From the NCBI GenBank assembly GCA_964459445.1, contig CAYWMP010000048.1, positions 1 through 33,937 on the forward strand: 33,937 nucleotides of DNA, read 5' to 3'. This document shows positions 17,246 to 23,844 of this stretch, in pieces (the stretch's first letter is position 1; each line of letters begins with the position of its first letter). This DNA comes from CAYWMP01 sp964459445. Its GTDB lineage: Bacteria > Desulfobacterota > DSM-4660 > Desulfatiglandales > HGW-15. A model generated the notes under the pieces. It did no database searches, was not told the DNA's origin, and saw only the letters and a program-made list of their open reading frames with translations. The translations under genes were made by a program, and so were the position numbers.

Positions 17246-18866
17246 CCTTTTCTTCCTCCATGCCGGGGAGTGGTTCGCTACGCAGATCGGTTTCCCTCTC
17301 CTTTTCCCCTTCCAAAATTAGGGCGTTCCCCACCAGCTCATGGACACCGCAGACATCAACTTCAGGTACCCAATACTCCAGCAATGGTGGCAAAGCGGCC
17401 CGATCTATTGCACAAACGCATGAGAGCATATTCACACCCTGTTGTTCGTGGACATGTTTCACGGCGTTGGCCCTGGGCAGCCCCCCTCTCATTCGCAGTT
17501 CCATATCCTCGCCTGCGTTTAGGCCCGCCCCGCTGCCGCAACAGAAAGTCTGCTCTCTGATGGTGTTTTCGGGCATCTCATAAAAATTGTTGCACACGCT
17601 CGTAATAACCTCTCTGGGCTCCTCAAAAAGACCGAAGCCCCTTGCATTATTACAGGAATCATGAAAAGTGACCTTCAGGTTGTCGTTTCGACTGGGATCC
17701 AGTTTGAGCTTGCCGTGCTTTATGAGGTCTGCCGTGAACTCTGTAATGTGAACCATCTTTGTGGATTTTGTATTTTCAAACTTGGTGCCGGTAATGGGAG
17801 AAACCGGCTCTTCGAGGAAATCGGCCGGTCCGTTAAAGGTATCCATATACTGGTTGATGACCCGCCACATGTGACCGCATTCGCCCCCAAGAATCCATTT
17901 CACCCCAAGACGTTTGGCTTCGGCATACATCTTTGAGTTAAGCCTTTTTGCCATCTCGTGGGATGTAAAGAACCCGAAATTGCCCCCCTCTGAGGCGTAG
18001 GTGCTCCAGGTGATGTCAAGCCCCATACTCTCAAGGTAATGGAAGAGGATGATATATCCCATGGCGGTGTAGGTACCGGGGTCTGCGAAGACATCGCCCG
18101 AAGGGGTGATGAACAGGATTTCGGCGCCTTTTCTATTCAAACTGGGATTCATCCGGATGCCGGTGATATCCTCAATGTCATCCACGAAAAAATCCATCAT
18201 GTCCTTGTAGGCATGGGGTTGAATCCCCAGATGATTTCCGGTCCTATAGGAATTGGCGACCGGTGCTGAAACCCAATCCGTGCTGAGACCCAGCAGGTTG
18301 AGGAGTTCCCTGCCGATCATGGTCACTTCAGCCGTATCAATCCCATAGGGACAGTAAAGTGAGCAGCGACGACATTCCGTACACTGGAAGAAATAGTACC
18401 AAAGCTCTTTGAGCACCTCGGTCGTAAGGTCTCTGGCGCCGGCGAGAGGGCCAAGCAATTTTCCCGCTGTGGTAAATTCCTTTCTGTAAATGGACCTGAG
18501 GAGTTCCGCCCTCAGAACAGGCATGTTCTTGGGATCTCCGCCGCCCACAAAGAAATGGCATTTATCAGCGCATGCACCGCACCTTACGCAGATATCCATG
18601 AATATCTTCAGAGACCTGAACCTGTCCAGACGCTCCCGCAAACCCTCAATGATGATTTCTTTCCAGTTTTCGGGGAGTTTCCAATCCTCATCAAAGGGAT
18701 TCCACTCTCTGGGATTGGGCATGCCTACGGTATCAAGACTCTTCGGCTTTGAACCCCAGCAGGCGATGCCTTCTTTGATCTGCACGGGGTCATACATCCA
18801 CCCTTTCCACAGGGGCGGTCTATGGTCTATCTGTGCTAATTCTTCTGGTTTTGGTACGTCAGCCAT
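17238..18866 (-). CDS. dsrK: DsrK, HdrD-like catalytic subunit of DsrMKJOP
   Basis: This 542-residue cytoplasmic iron-sulfur protein is related to heterodisulfide reductase HdrD. It is thought to deliver electrons to the DsrC trisulfide formed by dissimilatory sulfite reductase. Two [4Fe-4S] ferredoxin motifs are present: CVRCGACADKC (C93 to C103) and CTECRRCSLYCP. The C-terminal half holds the Cys-rich catalytic region, including HDSCNNARG, FCCGSGAGLNAGED and LSCVCAID, which bind the noncubane-type cluster in this family. It is not exported. It starts two bases after dsrM stops and overlaps dsrJ, so it is tightly coupled within the operon. Confidence 0.96.
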   Translation of the reverse strand: MADVPKPEELAQIDHRPPLWKGWMYDPVQIKEGIACWGSKPKSLDTVGMPNPREWNPFDEDWKLPENWKEIIIEGLRERLDRFRSLKIFMDICVRCGACADKCHFFVGGGDPKNMPVLRAELLRSIYRKEFTTAGKLLGPLAGARDLTTEVLKELWYYFFQCTECRRCSLYCPYGIDTAEVTMIGRELLNLLGLSTDWVSAPVANSYRTGNHLGIQPHAYKDMMDFFVDDIEDITGIRMNPSLNRKGAEILFITPSGDVFADPGTYTAMGYIILFHYLESMGLDITWSTYASEGGNFGFFTSHEMAKRLNSKMYAEAKRLGVKWILGGECGHMWRVINQYMDTFNGPADFLEEPVSPITGTKFENTKSTKMVHITEFTADLIKHGKLKLDPSRNDNLKVTFHDSCNNARGFGLFEEPREVITSVCNNFYEMPENTIREQTFCCGSGAGLNAGEDMELRMRGGLPRANAVKHVHEQQGVNMLSCVCAIDRAALPPLLEYWVPEVDVCGVHELVGNALILEGEKERETDLRSEPLPGMEEEKDV

Positions 18867-18868
18867 GT

Positions 18869-19984
18869 CTACTCCTTTGCTTCTTCTTGTGATTCGGCTT
18901 CTTCCTCTCCTGCTCCTTCAGGCATCTTTTCAACCGGTATGCCGGCCTCTACCATTTTTTCCCTGAAATCCTCTTCGTAGGCATCGTAGGAATGGACTTT
19001 AACGGGGTAGTTCCATGGATTGATGTGCCTGACGATACGGCTGTTATTGGAGAGGTTTCTGGTAGGACTCAAAAAGATGCCCCAAAAATGCATGAGCTTG
19101 CTAAAAGGGAAGTAGGCGATAAGCACGCACACAAGGAACAGATGGATGTAAAAGAGGGTCCCGATACCTTCTGGAATGGTGGGATGAAAGCTGAACAGCC
19201 CGAGGGCAAGTTCCTTCACTCGGACGATGTCTGCGCTGAAAACATCAATGTTGACGAGCCGTTGGGTGAAATATCCCAAATAGCGCATCATAATCCCGGT
19301 TGTGCCGATTCCCAGGATCAAGAACAGCGGAAAGTAATCGCCGGGCAGAGAGATATACCGAACCTGGTCCCAGAGAATACGTCTTATCAAAAGAAAGGTC
19401 ACAGCGCCCATCAGGACAAGCCCGCTTAGGAGTACCCCCGGAACGCCCACGCCCTGAATGGGTGCGATGCCCATTTCGAGGAAACCGTCGATGCCTTCAA
19501 TCAGATGGACAAAGTCGGGTATGGGTTCCGTGAAGAATCTGAGGTGCCTGAGCACCACCACGAAGAAGGCATAATGAAAGGCCAGGGCTGCAATCCAGAG
19601 CCATTTCTCCCACTCGTAGCCGATCTTGGGGCCCTCCCTGAACTCCAATCGCGTGTTCCGGAAAAGAGATCGGAATGTGAGAACCTCAAAAATCATCCTG
19701 CCGATCACACCGGCGGTGCTTGACGGGTTGTCGAGCTTATTTTGCTTGATCCAAGGTAGAGATTTCTGCTGTCCTGCCGTCGTGGGGATGCGAAATGGTA
19801 CAGGCGATCGAGCCCAGCCGATGACTTTCACGATGATTCCCACAAAAAATGTGGCTAGGGCCGCATAGGGTATCACGATGCCAAAGAGCACCTGCAGATC
19901 AAGCGCCCCTACGCCAATCAACGGAATAAAGGCGAGCACATGGACAGCGATCAAAGAAACCACAATACTTACAATAAAGTTCAT
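18869..19984 (-). CDS. dsrM: DsrM, cytochrome b subunit (NarI-like) of DsrMKJOP
   Basis: This 371-residue membrane protein of the NarI/HdrE family binds b-type haem and takes part in menaquinone oxidation on behalf of DsrK. There are about six hydrophobic segments: residues ~3-23, ~33-55, ~130-150, ~180-203, ~222-240 and ~275-295 (LFYIHLFLVCVLIAYFPFSKL). Candidate haem-ligand histidines lie in ALAFHYAFFV and IHLFLV. The C-terminal tail is acidic and low-complexity (EGAGEEEAESQEEAKE). It is the first dsr gene, 39 bp after the regulator gene at 20024. Confidence 0.95.
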   Translation of the reverse strand: MNFIVSIVVSLIAVHVLAFIPLIGVGALDLQVLFGIVIPYAALATFFVGIIVKVIGWARSPVPFRIPTTAGQQKSLPWIKQNKLDNPSSTAGVIGRMIFEVLTFRSLFRNTRLEFREGPKIGYEWEKWLWIAALAFHYAFFVVVLRHLRFFTEPIPDFVHLIEGIDGFLEMGIAPIQGVGVPGVLLSGLVLMGAVTFLLIRRILWDQVRYISLPGDYFPLFLILGIGTTGIMMRYLGYFTQRLVNIDVFSADIVRVKELALGLFSFHPTIPEGIGTLFYIHLFLVCVLIAYFPFSKLMHFWGIFLSPTRNLSNNSRIVRHINPWNYPVKVHSYDAYEEDFREKMVEAGIPVEKMPEGAGEEEAESQEEAKE

Positions 19985-20023
19985 TGACGGCTACCTCGCT
20001 TCAATTTGGAATCAATTCATGAT

Positions 20024-20569
20024 TCATTTAGAGTTATTCTCGTTCTGATGGGGGTCCAGCTTCTCAAGCTCGACCATCAGACCTTTTTTTTGGAGAAGTC
20101 TTGAGACTTGATTCTTCGCTTCCCTTGCTCTGATATCGTAAATCAGCTTTTTGCGCGCCATATAGACATCGAAAGCAATCAGAACCAAATCGTCTATTCT
20201 GGAATCAACCGCCTCCAACTCCTTCGCGAGCCCTTGCTCCAGAATCTCTTTTTTGAGCTCTTCTCTGATAAGCCTTTTGAGTTGAAAAATAAAGCCGATC
20301 GCCTTCGAAGGCGTGAAGTCCTGGACGGCTCTTATCCGAACTATTTCGTCAATAATGGGAGAAATGGCTTCCTCATTTTCTCCCTTTATGAAAGCCTCGT
20401 ACAGGTTTTCTATCCCTTGGGATAGTGTGGCCCCCACAGGATTTCTAAAGCGATCCTTCTGGTGTTTCATGAACCTGTGCGAATCAGCCGGGTAGCTTTC
20501 GAGGATAAGATCGATCCACTTCTTGATGATAACTACTTTCTTTTCGGTTAAAAGCTTTTCCAGCTTCAT
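20024..20569 (-). CDS. RsbRD-N-terminal-domain-like protein heading the dsr operon
   Basis: This is a helical, highly charged 181-residue cytoplasmic protein with no membrane segment. The start MKLEKLLTEKKVVIIKKWIDLILESYPADS and the segment GIENLYEAFIKG resemble the RsbRD_N family, which occurs at the N-terminus of stressosome RsbR proteins and of some histidine kinases. Proteins of this type next to dsrM are familiar in sulfate reducers, from memory. I start it at 20569, not at the longer in-frame 20647, because a consensus promoter overlaps the longer start. A sensory or regulatory role is plausible but unproven; no DNA-binding domain or kinase catalytic motif is visible. Confidence 0.75.
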   Translation of the reverse strand: MKLEKLLTEKKVVIIKKWIDLILESYPADSHRFMKHQKDRFRNPVGATLSQGIENLYEAFIKGENEEAISPIIDEIVRIRAVQDFTPSKAIGFIFQLKRLIREELKKEILEQGLAKELEAVDSRIDDLVLIAFDVYMARKKLIYDIRAREAKNQVSRLLQKKGLMVELEKLDPHQNENNSK

Positions 20570-20628
20570 TAAAGATCGTTTTATTGTTGTCTGTGGCTTA
20601 GAAGAAAATGCAGGAATTTGGCGAACGG

Positions 20629-20657
20629 AATATAGAAGAATTGCCATTTCATGTCAA
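20629..20657 (-). promoter_or_regulatory. Sigma70-type promoter of the RsbRD-like gene and dsrMKJOP
   Basis: On the minus strand, TTGACA (20657-20652) is followed after exactly 17 bp by TATATT (20634-20629). Transcription would start near 20622, about 50 bases before the preferred start codon at 20569. Confidence 0.65.
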
Positions 20658-20865
20658 GAAAAAACAAAGTCAAGGCCCGCAAGGGTTTCCAAATTTCTAC
20701 TTAATAACTATGATTTACCCATCCTTGAGCATTCTCCAGCTTTAACAGACATGTAACAGGTACAAATCGAAGATCTCGCTCTTTCCTGAAACATAGGGTG
20801 GTGTTTTGATCTGAATATTTCTACCTCTCACCCATATTGTGTTATAGTTTCTATTTGTCTTTTTC
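20658..20865. other. Spacer between divergent promoters
   Basis: About 200 bp between the minus-strand dsr promoter and the plus-strand promoter at 20866. I see no gene or clear operator in it. Confidence 0.4.
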
Positions 20866-20895
20866 TTGACAATAAAACGAGAGGCTACGTATATT
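20866..20895 (+). promoter_or_regulatory. Sigma70-type promoter of the HdrC-like gene
   Basis: TTGACA (20866-20871), an 18-bp spacer and TATATT (20890-20895). The -35 and -10 boxes have the same sequences as those of the divergent dsr promoter 210 bp away, suggesting matched expression strength. Confidence 0.6.
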
Positions 20896-20904
20896 ACCGC
20901 GATC

Positions 20905-21010
20905 AATAGGGAGGGCAAGCAGAGTCCGCTGCCGAAATCGAGGCTGCCCTCCTACTGAAACCCAGTAAAAGCAAGATGTTTCTTTTACCTGGCTATCAAT
21001 TGGGGGACCC
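20905..21010 (+). promoter_or_regulatory. Structured 5' leader of the HdrC-like gene
   Basis: The ~105-nt leader can fold as a junction. GGAGGGCA (20910-20917) pairs with TGCCCTCC (20945-20952). It encloses two small hairpins, GCAG/CTGC (20919-20932) and CGA/TCG (20933-20940). A second stem follows, CCAGTAAAAG (20962-20971) with CTTTTACCTGG (20982-20992, one bulge). It matches no riboswitch class I recognise. Confidence 0.4.
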
Positions 21011-21418
21011 ATGACCATTAAAATATCGTCAAAAACCGTGGATAAAGAGTTCATTGACAAGATCCAAAGACTCAGCGGCCAGAACATTCAGCAGTGTTTC
21101 CAGTGCGGAATCTGTGCAGGTTCTTGCCCTATGGGAGACCATATGGATACAGTTCCCCGCAAGCTGATGCATATGGCCCAATTGGGTCTAAGCGATGAAG
21201 TGCTCGATAAGAATACCTGTTGGGTTTGCGCAGCCTGTCACACCTGCAATGTCCGATGCCCCAGGGGCGTGGATCTTCCGCGGGTCATGGAGGCCATAAG
21301 GCTCATTACCCTGAGAAAGAATAAAAATTTCATCGAACCTTCTGAAATTCCTGAAGAAACACTCAAGGAATGCCCCCAGATTGCCATGGTTGCAGGGTTC
21401 CGGAAATTTACGAGTTAG
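21011..21418 (+). CDS. HdrC-like 4Fe-4S dicluster protein
   Basis: This 135-residue cytoplasmic electron-transfer protein resembles the HdrC subunit of heterodisulfide reductase. Its two [4Fe-4S] motifs are complete: CFQCGICAGSCPMG and CWVCAACHTCNVRCPRG. The ends of the protein are charged helices. In this family HdrC passes electrons to HdrB, and an HdrB-like gene follows at 21626. No flavin-binding HdrA gene is adjacent. The start ATG 21011 follows GGGGGA in a structured leader. The gap to the next gene holds a small inverted-repeat element, so the two genes were probably contiguous before that insertion (inference). Confidence 0.88.
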   Translation: MTIKISSKTVDKEFIDKIQRLSGQNIQQCFQCGICAGSCPMGDHMDTVPRKLMHMAQLGLSDEVLDKNTCWVCAACHTCNVRCPRGVDLPRVMEAIRLITLRKNKNFIEPSEIPEETLKECPQIAMVAGFRKFTS

Positions 21419-21425
21419 GAGAGGT

Positions 21426-21611
21426 ATTTTCAAAACGTTCAAGTTTGGTCAAGGTCAAGTCGAAGATCCTGCACTTTGAGCGGGGGAAAGAGAGAATTCC
21501 AACCGCCCCGCTGAAGAAACCCAGCGCGGCAGGTATCCATGCATCTAGTATTTTGAGGATTGGAATTTGAGCCTAACGCGGAGATTGACCAGAATCGGAC
21601 GTTTTGAAATT
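21426..21611. repeat. Small terminal-inverted-repeat element, copy 2
   Basis: The 27-bp left end (21426-21452, beginning ATTTTCAAAACGTTC) matches the reverse complement of the right end (21585-21611) at about 22 of 27 positions. The interior shares GGTCAAGGTCAA and GTATTTTGAGGATT with copy 1 at 13346. It lies between two genes of one functional cluster and carries no ORF. Confidence 0.65.
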
Positions 21612-21625
21612 GCCGAAGAGGACTT

Positions 21626-22504
21626 ATGAAAGCTAGCTATTACCCAGGATGCACTCTGAAATCCAAGGCCAAAAACCTTGATATAAGCGCCATCGAATCC
21701 CTGTCCGCCCTGGGCATCGATTTGGAAGAACTGCCCCGCTGGAATTGCTGCGGGGCTGTACATTCCCTTGCAGACGATGACCTCATTCACCATGTTGCAC
21801 CCGTGAGAGACCTTGTCCGGGTCAAGGAGCAGGGCAGCCAGAAGGTTGTGACGCTATGCTCTATGTGTTACAACTCCCTGGCTCGCGCCAACCTGTTGAT
21901 GCGTGACGATGAGGAAAAACGAGAGACCATCAACCTCTTTATGGATGAAGAGATTGACTACCAGGGCGAGGTGGAGGTGCTCCACTTTCTGAGCTTCCTA
22001 AAGGATGAGATCGGCTGGGACGCTCTTCGCGAAAAGATAACGGTTCCCTTGAAGGGTTTAAAAGTAGCGCCCTACTACGGGTGCACGCTTCAGAGACCGC
22101 GTGATATCGCGATTGAACCTCCGGGCAGCTTCACATTGATGACGGAATATCTTGAGGCGTTGGGTGCGACGGTAGTGAGTTTTCCGGCTGCCGATCATTG
22201 CTGCGGCTCCTACCAATTGCTCGGTAATCCTGATGCTGCAAAGGACGCCGCTTCTTTGATCGTCAATTGGGCTGAGAAATCGGAAGCCGACGCTTTGGCA
22301 TTGAGCTGTCCCCTGTGCGAGTTTAACCTGGGGAAAAAACAGGGCATCCTCCTTGAGGAAAACCGGGTCTCCAAGATGGTACCCACCTTTTACTTTACCC
22401 AGTTGCTTGCCATAGCACTCGGTTTGAGCCCCGATGTCTGTCACTTTGAGCTCAACGATAAGGCCTCGCTCGAACTGCTAAAAAACAAAAATTATATCCA
22501 TTGA
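21626..22504 (+). CDS. HdrB-like protein with two CCG domains
   Basis: This 292-residue protein is related to heterodisulfide reductase subunit B and to the C-terminal part of thiol:fumarate reductase TfrB. It begins with SYYPGCTLKSKAKN. The two cysteine-rich (CCG) domains are visible as NCCGAVHSL with LCSMCYNSLARAN, and PYYGCTLQRP with HCCGSYQLLGNPD and LSCPLCEFNLGKK. These cysteines bind the noncubane [4Fe-4S] clusters that reduce disulfides in the characterised enzymes. Soluble and cytoplasmic. A disulfide/thiol redox role with the HdrC-like and FrdAB-like partners is inferred from context; the substrate is not shown by the sequence. Confidence 0.9.
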   Translation: MKASYYPGCTLKSKAKNLDISAIESLSALGIDLEELPRWNCCGAVHSLADDDLIHHVAPVRDLVRVKEQGSQKVVTLCSMCYNSLARANLLMRDDEEKRETINLFMDEEIDYQGEVEVLHFLSFLKDEIGWDALREKITVPLKGLKVAPYYGCTLQRPRDIAIEPPGSFTLMTEYLEALGATVVSFPAADHCCGSYQLLGNPDAAKDAASLIVNWAEKSEADALALSCPLCEFNLGKKQGILLEENRVSKMVPTFYFTQLLAIALGLSPDVCHFELNDKASLELLKNKNYIH

Positions 22505-22520
22505 AAAAGGCTTCCAATAT

Positions 22521-22616
22521 GCCACAAAGACACTAAGTAGGCATTGATATTCAAAATTAGGAAAGATTGATCTTTATAAAAACCATTATAGCTTTGTGTC
22601 TTGGTGACTTGGTGGC
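22521..22616. repeat. Inverted-repeat intergenic element of the CCACAAAGACAC type
   Basis: The left arm GCCACAAAGACACTAAG (22521-22537) is repeated in inverted form in the right arm, CTTTGTGTCTTGGTG then ACTTGGTGGC (22592-22616), which contains an 8-bp internal duplication. Sequences of this kind are common dispersed intergenic repeats in environmental bacterial genomes. It lies in the gap between the HdrB-like and FrdB-like genes. Confidence 0.5.
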
Positions 22617-22675
22617 TGAACGAATACCATCCATTGAGTAAGGGAGGCCACTCAACCAAACCAGGAGAATAAAAA

Positions 22676-23476
22676 ATGGCTGAAACTGCAACGACTCAAT
22701 CCACGGAACAAATCCAAAAAATGGCGACCGGCGACCGAGCCATTCTCCCTGAGGGCGCCAGCACGATACCTATATATATATTGGGTAAGAAATATGATGT
22801 GCCTGAAACCCTGACAATCATGAAGGCCATGGAATATGCCGGTTTCAGGTTTATTCGCGGTGCCGGATGCCGGGGTGGTATCTGCGGGGCGTGCCCCACG
22901 GTCTTTCGTAAGGCCGGCGACTACAAACTCCAATTCGGGCTTGCCTGCCAAACGGTTGTTGAACCCAATATGTACCTCACCCAGATCCCTTTTTATCCAG
23001 CCAACAGGGCATCCTATGATATCGAAACCATCGAACCCACAGCGGAGTCCGTTCATGCCCTCTATCCGGAGCTTTTCCGGTGTGTCGCATGCAATAATTG
23101 CACAAAAGCCTGCCCCATGGATGTGGAAGTGCTGGATTACATTTCAGCCCTGAAGCAGGGCGATATTGAAAAGACCGCTGAACTTTCCTCTGACTGTATA
23201 CAGTGCGGCCTTTGCGCCAGCCGTTGCATGGGAGAACTTCCCCAATACCATATCGCCCAGCTTGCCCGCCGCATGTACGGAAAATACATTCAGCCCAATG
23301 CCGATCATCTCAGGAAACGGGTTGAGGAGATCCAATCCGGCAAATATGACAAGATCCTTGATGAGCTCATTCAGATGGGCAAGGAGGAGTTGGAGAAACG
23401 ATATAAGGATAGGGAAAGGGAGCCGGATCTTGCACCTCCGGGCACCTGGAAACCCGAGGAAACGCAGTACCTATAA
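22676..23476 (+). CDS. Succinate dehydrogenase/fumarate reductase-type iron-sulfur protein (FrdB/TfrB-like)
   Basis: This 266-residue electron-transfer subunit has an N-terminal plant-ferredoxin-type [2Fe-2S] domain with ligands in GCRGGICGACPTV and the Cys of LACQT, at residues ~60-100. A C-terminal [4Fe-4S] dicluster domain follows with CVACNNCTKACPMD and CIQCGLCASRCMGE. It resembles SdhB/FrdB and the N-terminal two thirds of methanogen TfrB, whose HdrB-like part is here encoded separately just upstream. The C-terminus is charged and helical with no membrane segment, so the protein is soluble. AGGAG precedes ATG 22676. Its catalytic partner is the flavoprotein at 23845. Confidence 0.9.
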   Translation: MAETATTQSTEQIQKMATGDRAILPEGASTIPIYILGKKYDVPETLTIMKAMEYAGFRFIRGAGCRGGICGACPTVFRKAGDYKLQFGLACQTVVEPNMYLTQIPFYPANRASYDIETIEPTAESVHALYPELFRCVACNNCTKACPMDVEVLDYISALKQGDIEKTAELSSDCIQCGLCASRCMGELPQYHIAQLARRMYGKYIQPNADHLRKRVEEIQSGKYDKILDELIQMGKEELEKRYKDREREPDLAPPGTWKPEETQYL

Positions 23477-23645
23477 TAATTATAAAAGATAGAACTCAAT
23501 GGTTTGAATAGTAATATTTCAGTTATAGCCTGACGGGATAAACATTATTATCAGGATGATTTGTCTGCTACAGAGAACTCAATGGATCCGCATGGTCGGT
23601 CGGTTATTTAAAAAGATCGTCTAAATGTGTTTGTGGAGCGCTTGA

Positions 23646-23676
23646 TGACAATAATAAGTTAACTTAATTATTGTCA
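23646..23676. repeat. 31-bp near-perfect palindrome
   Basis: TGACAATAAT at the left is the exact reverse complement of ATTATTGTCA at the right. The centre AAGTTAACTT is itself palindromic, with a single unpaired A at 23666. It may be an operator or a mobile-element remnant. Confidence 0.55.
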
Positions 23677-23693
23677 TTCAAAATCTCCACATC

Positions 23694-23719
23694 GATTCCG
23701 ATATAGCCATATCGGAATC
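23694..23719. repeat. Hairpin with an 11-bp perfect stem
   Basis: GATTCCGATAT (23694-23704) and ATATCGGAATC (23709-23719) flank a four-base loop, AGCC. It directly abuts the next hairpin. Confidence 0.5.
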
Positions 23720-23739
23720 CCGCATTATGCGGGCTTTTT
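23719..23739 (+). terminator. Terminator between the FrdB-like and FrdA-like genes
   Basis: CCCGCA (23719-23724) pairs with TGCGGG (23728-23733), followed by CTTTTTG. It suggests that the flavoprotein gene is at least partly transcribed separately. Confidence 0.6.
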
Positions 23740-23844
23740 GACGATTCCCGGATTCGTAAACAAAATTGCCTGTTGATCCTGTTATCCTGTCTAAAAAAGC
23801 TGAACAGTTATAAGTCCGAAATTTGCAGACCGAAGGAGAACGAC

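Larger units (their letters stand above)
23477..23844. other. Intergenic region with three hairpin-forming sequences
   Basis: No gene is seen. It contains the 31-bp palindrome at 23646, an 11-bp-stem hairpin at 23694-23719 and a terminator-like hairpin at 23719-23739. Next to the flavoprotein start is a short phrase (GATCCTGTTATCCTGTC, ~23776) that recurs with few changes at ~25692. Confidence 0.5.

Noticed and set aside
20851..21087. Minus-strand ORF of 78 codons over the Hdr leader
   Set aside because: It covers a promoter and leader on the other strand and has no protein-like features.
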